This document shows positions 62,450 to 64,000 of a stretch of DNA of 64,000 bases, in pieces. The translations under genes and the position numbers were made by a program. The stretch comes from Bagarius yarrelli (lineage: Eukaryota > Chordata > Actinopteri > Siluriformes > Sisoridae). Under the pieces are notes generated by a model. It did no database searches, was not told the DNA's origin, and was given only the letters and a program-made list of their open reading frames with translations. The stretch covers positions 1 through 64,000 of the forward strand of contig VCAZ01000137.1 of the NCBI GenBank assembly GCA_005784505.1. Direction: 5' to 3'. Every line of letters starts with the position of its first letter. Positions within the stretch are counted from its first letter, which is position 1.

Positions 62450-63040
62450 GTAAGTCAAGTGGCATAACTACAGCACCCACACACACACAGACATACACAC
62501 ACACACCCAGACATACACACACACTTATGATTAGTGTTTTATAAAAGATTTTAAATTCAGATTTTTGCTGAAGCTTTTCTTTACACGTACGTTTGATATT
62601 TACACACGTTTATGCCTCATGCTAACACACTGCAGAACATTTTCAGTCAATTGCATCACTTCTCAATTCCTTACTGTCATCAGTTATTAGCACTGGCCTG
62701 TGATTTGCTCAGTCATAATTTAGCTCTGCTCAATACAGTACATTATAAGTCTGATCTTGTCTAGTCTTGGACGTCTCGTCTAGACTGACAGAAGACGGTC
62801 TGGACTCCATAGCATTGCTTTTTAATTGGTGCAAAGAGTTTCTTTGATTGATTTTTTTTTTACTGCGGAGTGTTAAATAATACAATATACGGGGTGATTC
62901 ACATATCACGGCTAAAAAAGGCAAGGAAAATGCTATGCATGCCGTTTCTACTACTTTTTAAAGCACCAGTTTACGCTTCATGTAAGGAACAAGAAAATTT
63001 CCGCAATGGATTTTCGGCTTTCTCTGTAACTCTGGTACAA
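62450..63040. other. Intron 19, first part
   Basis: Interrupted (CA)n at 62479-62522; otherwise unrecognised. Confidence 0.55.
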
Positions 63041-63042
63041 TA

Positions 63043-63147
63043 TGGATTAGGGTTAGTGGTTAAGGCGTTGATCTTTGAAGACCAGGAAGACCTGGGTTCA
63101 AGCTTCACCACCGCCAGTCAGCCACTGTTGGGTCCTTAAGCGAGACC
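63043..63147 (+). mobile_element. SINE family B, head
   Basis: GTTAGTGGTTAAGGCGTTGA, CTGGGTTCAAGCTTC (B box), GTTGGGTCCTTAAGCGAGAC; cut at element Y. Confidence 0.75.
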
Positions 63148-63149
63148 AT

Positions 63150-63740
63150 CCTTGTCTGTACAGTTGAACTAGAATTTTTACTCCCACAATGGCTGACGGA
63201 GGAGAAATAAACTTGTTCTCGGACAAACTTAAAAATATGTTTTTAAGGTGGATTTTTCCGGTAAAGTTGTAGATGTTGATGAGAGTTCTGTATCCTGAAG
63301 GTAACTAGCTTGTCTCAGTGAGGGAAAGTGTTTAATCCCCACTTCCAGACCAGCGCCGCCGACCGCTAACACTGACTTACAGCCTTTAAATGTCTGATAT
63401 ATTTTATTGATATCTGTAATGTTTTTGTGATGTTATATTAATATTAAGATAAATATTGATTCTGAACAGCTCCAGATGTTGTAGGTGGTACAGTTGTGGT
63501 TGTAGTGTAGAGGTTTGGAGTTGTGTGTTAACGGGTTTCTTGCTTTAATAAAAATGGTTTTTATCCTCAATATGTGAAACGTCTCTCTGTCTGTAATTCC
63601 ACGCCATGTTATATTGTGTGTTTGTTTAGTATTGATGTGTTTCTATCATTGTGATGTGATAGATAGGGGTATTAAGAGGGGTATCAGTCGGGTAAATCCA
63701 CACTGAAGGCCCAGCTACCAAATGCCACTAGTCATAACTC
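63150..63740 (-). repeat. Dispersed element Y, copy 3, partial
   Basis: Begins CTTGTCTGTACAGTTGAA and carries CACAATGGCTGACGGAGGAG, CCAGCGCCGCCGACCGCTAA and GTAATTCCACGCCATGTTA. Corresponds to the right two thirds of copies 1 and 2. The minus-strand frame is broken here. Confidence 0.75.
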
Positions 63741-64000
63741 CTTTTAATACATTATGTTTTAAGAAATATATACATTTGGTAGACTCTCTTGTTGCATTTT
63801 ATCTCATTTATTTTAAATCTAGGTGTTTATTTGAGGTTTTGGGTCCTTGCTTGGTGCTGCTGGGAAGTGAAACCACAATCTGAGCACCCCCCACCCCCCA
63901 CCCCCATACACACACATCCTATTACTTATGTCAGAAGTCAAATTCCTTCCAGCACACGACATTATAATTCACACCACTCACAGAACGTTATGTGATAACG
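63741..64000. other. Right edge, intron 19
   Basis: No ankyrin exon present; a C-rich CCACCCCCCACCCCC run at 63889-63905. Confidence 0.5.

Overview
The window is nuclear DNA of a teleost fish. Codons are interrupted by many GT-AG introns, microsatellites are dense, and the repeats are typical of fish: DANA/mermaid-like and other tRNA-derived SINEs, Tc1-like and hAT-like transposons, and non-LTR retrotransposons. The repeat mix suggests an otophysan, perhaps a catfish, but I cannot fix the species. One host protein-coding gene is visible: the 5' three quarters of the ankyrin-repeat region of ankyrin-1 (ank1), on the + strand from an initiator ATG at 2117 to at least 62449. It runs off the right edge.

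Layout: 1-2116 is upstream and 5' leader sequence, with a dispersed repeat, an antisense LINE tail, a Tc1 transposase relic and a (GA)n-rich tract just before the first coding exon. Exon 1 (2117-2242) encodes the alternative, brain-type ankyrin-1 N-terminus. Intron 1 is 38,024 bp and is packed with mobile-element debris: about twenty SINE copies, two dead LINE reverse transcriptase fragments, LTR-like elements, a BED-finger hAT relic, a Tc1 3' end, and two minisatellites (36-bp and 27-bp units). Exons 2-19 (40267-62449) carry 22 of the expected 24 ANK repeats. Most exons are exactly 99 bp and encode one 33-residue repeat; exons 10, 14 and 17 are 198 bp and encode two. All introns are phase 0. 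The last two ANK repeats and the ZU5, UPA and death domains must lie beyond 64000.

Notable non-coding structure: a 1.9-kb minisatellite of 30-bp units in intron 2; a degenerate interstitial telomere-like array in intron 7; a minisatellite that grew out of a LINE reverse-transcriptase segment in intron 1; a (CA)n tract starting five bases inside intron 16; a (GT)n tract replacing the polypyrimidine tract before exon 18; and several TIR-bearing elements, including a foldback element in intron 16.

Biology: ankyrin-1 joins membrane proteins (band 3/AE1, Rh-type proteins, Na/K-ATPase) through its ANK-repeat solenoid to the spectrin skeleton through domains not in this window. I found no prokaryote-like system, CRISPR array, tRNA, rRNA or second host gene. 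The most unusual content is repeat biology inside the ank1 introns.
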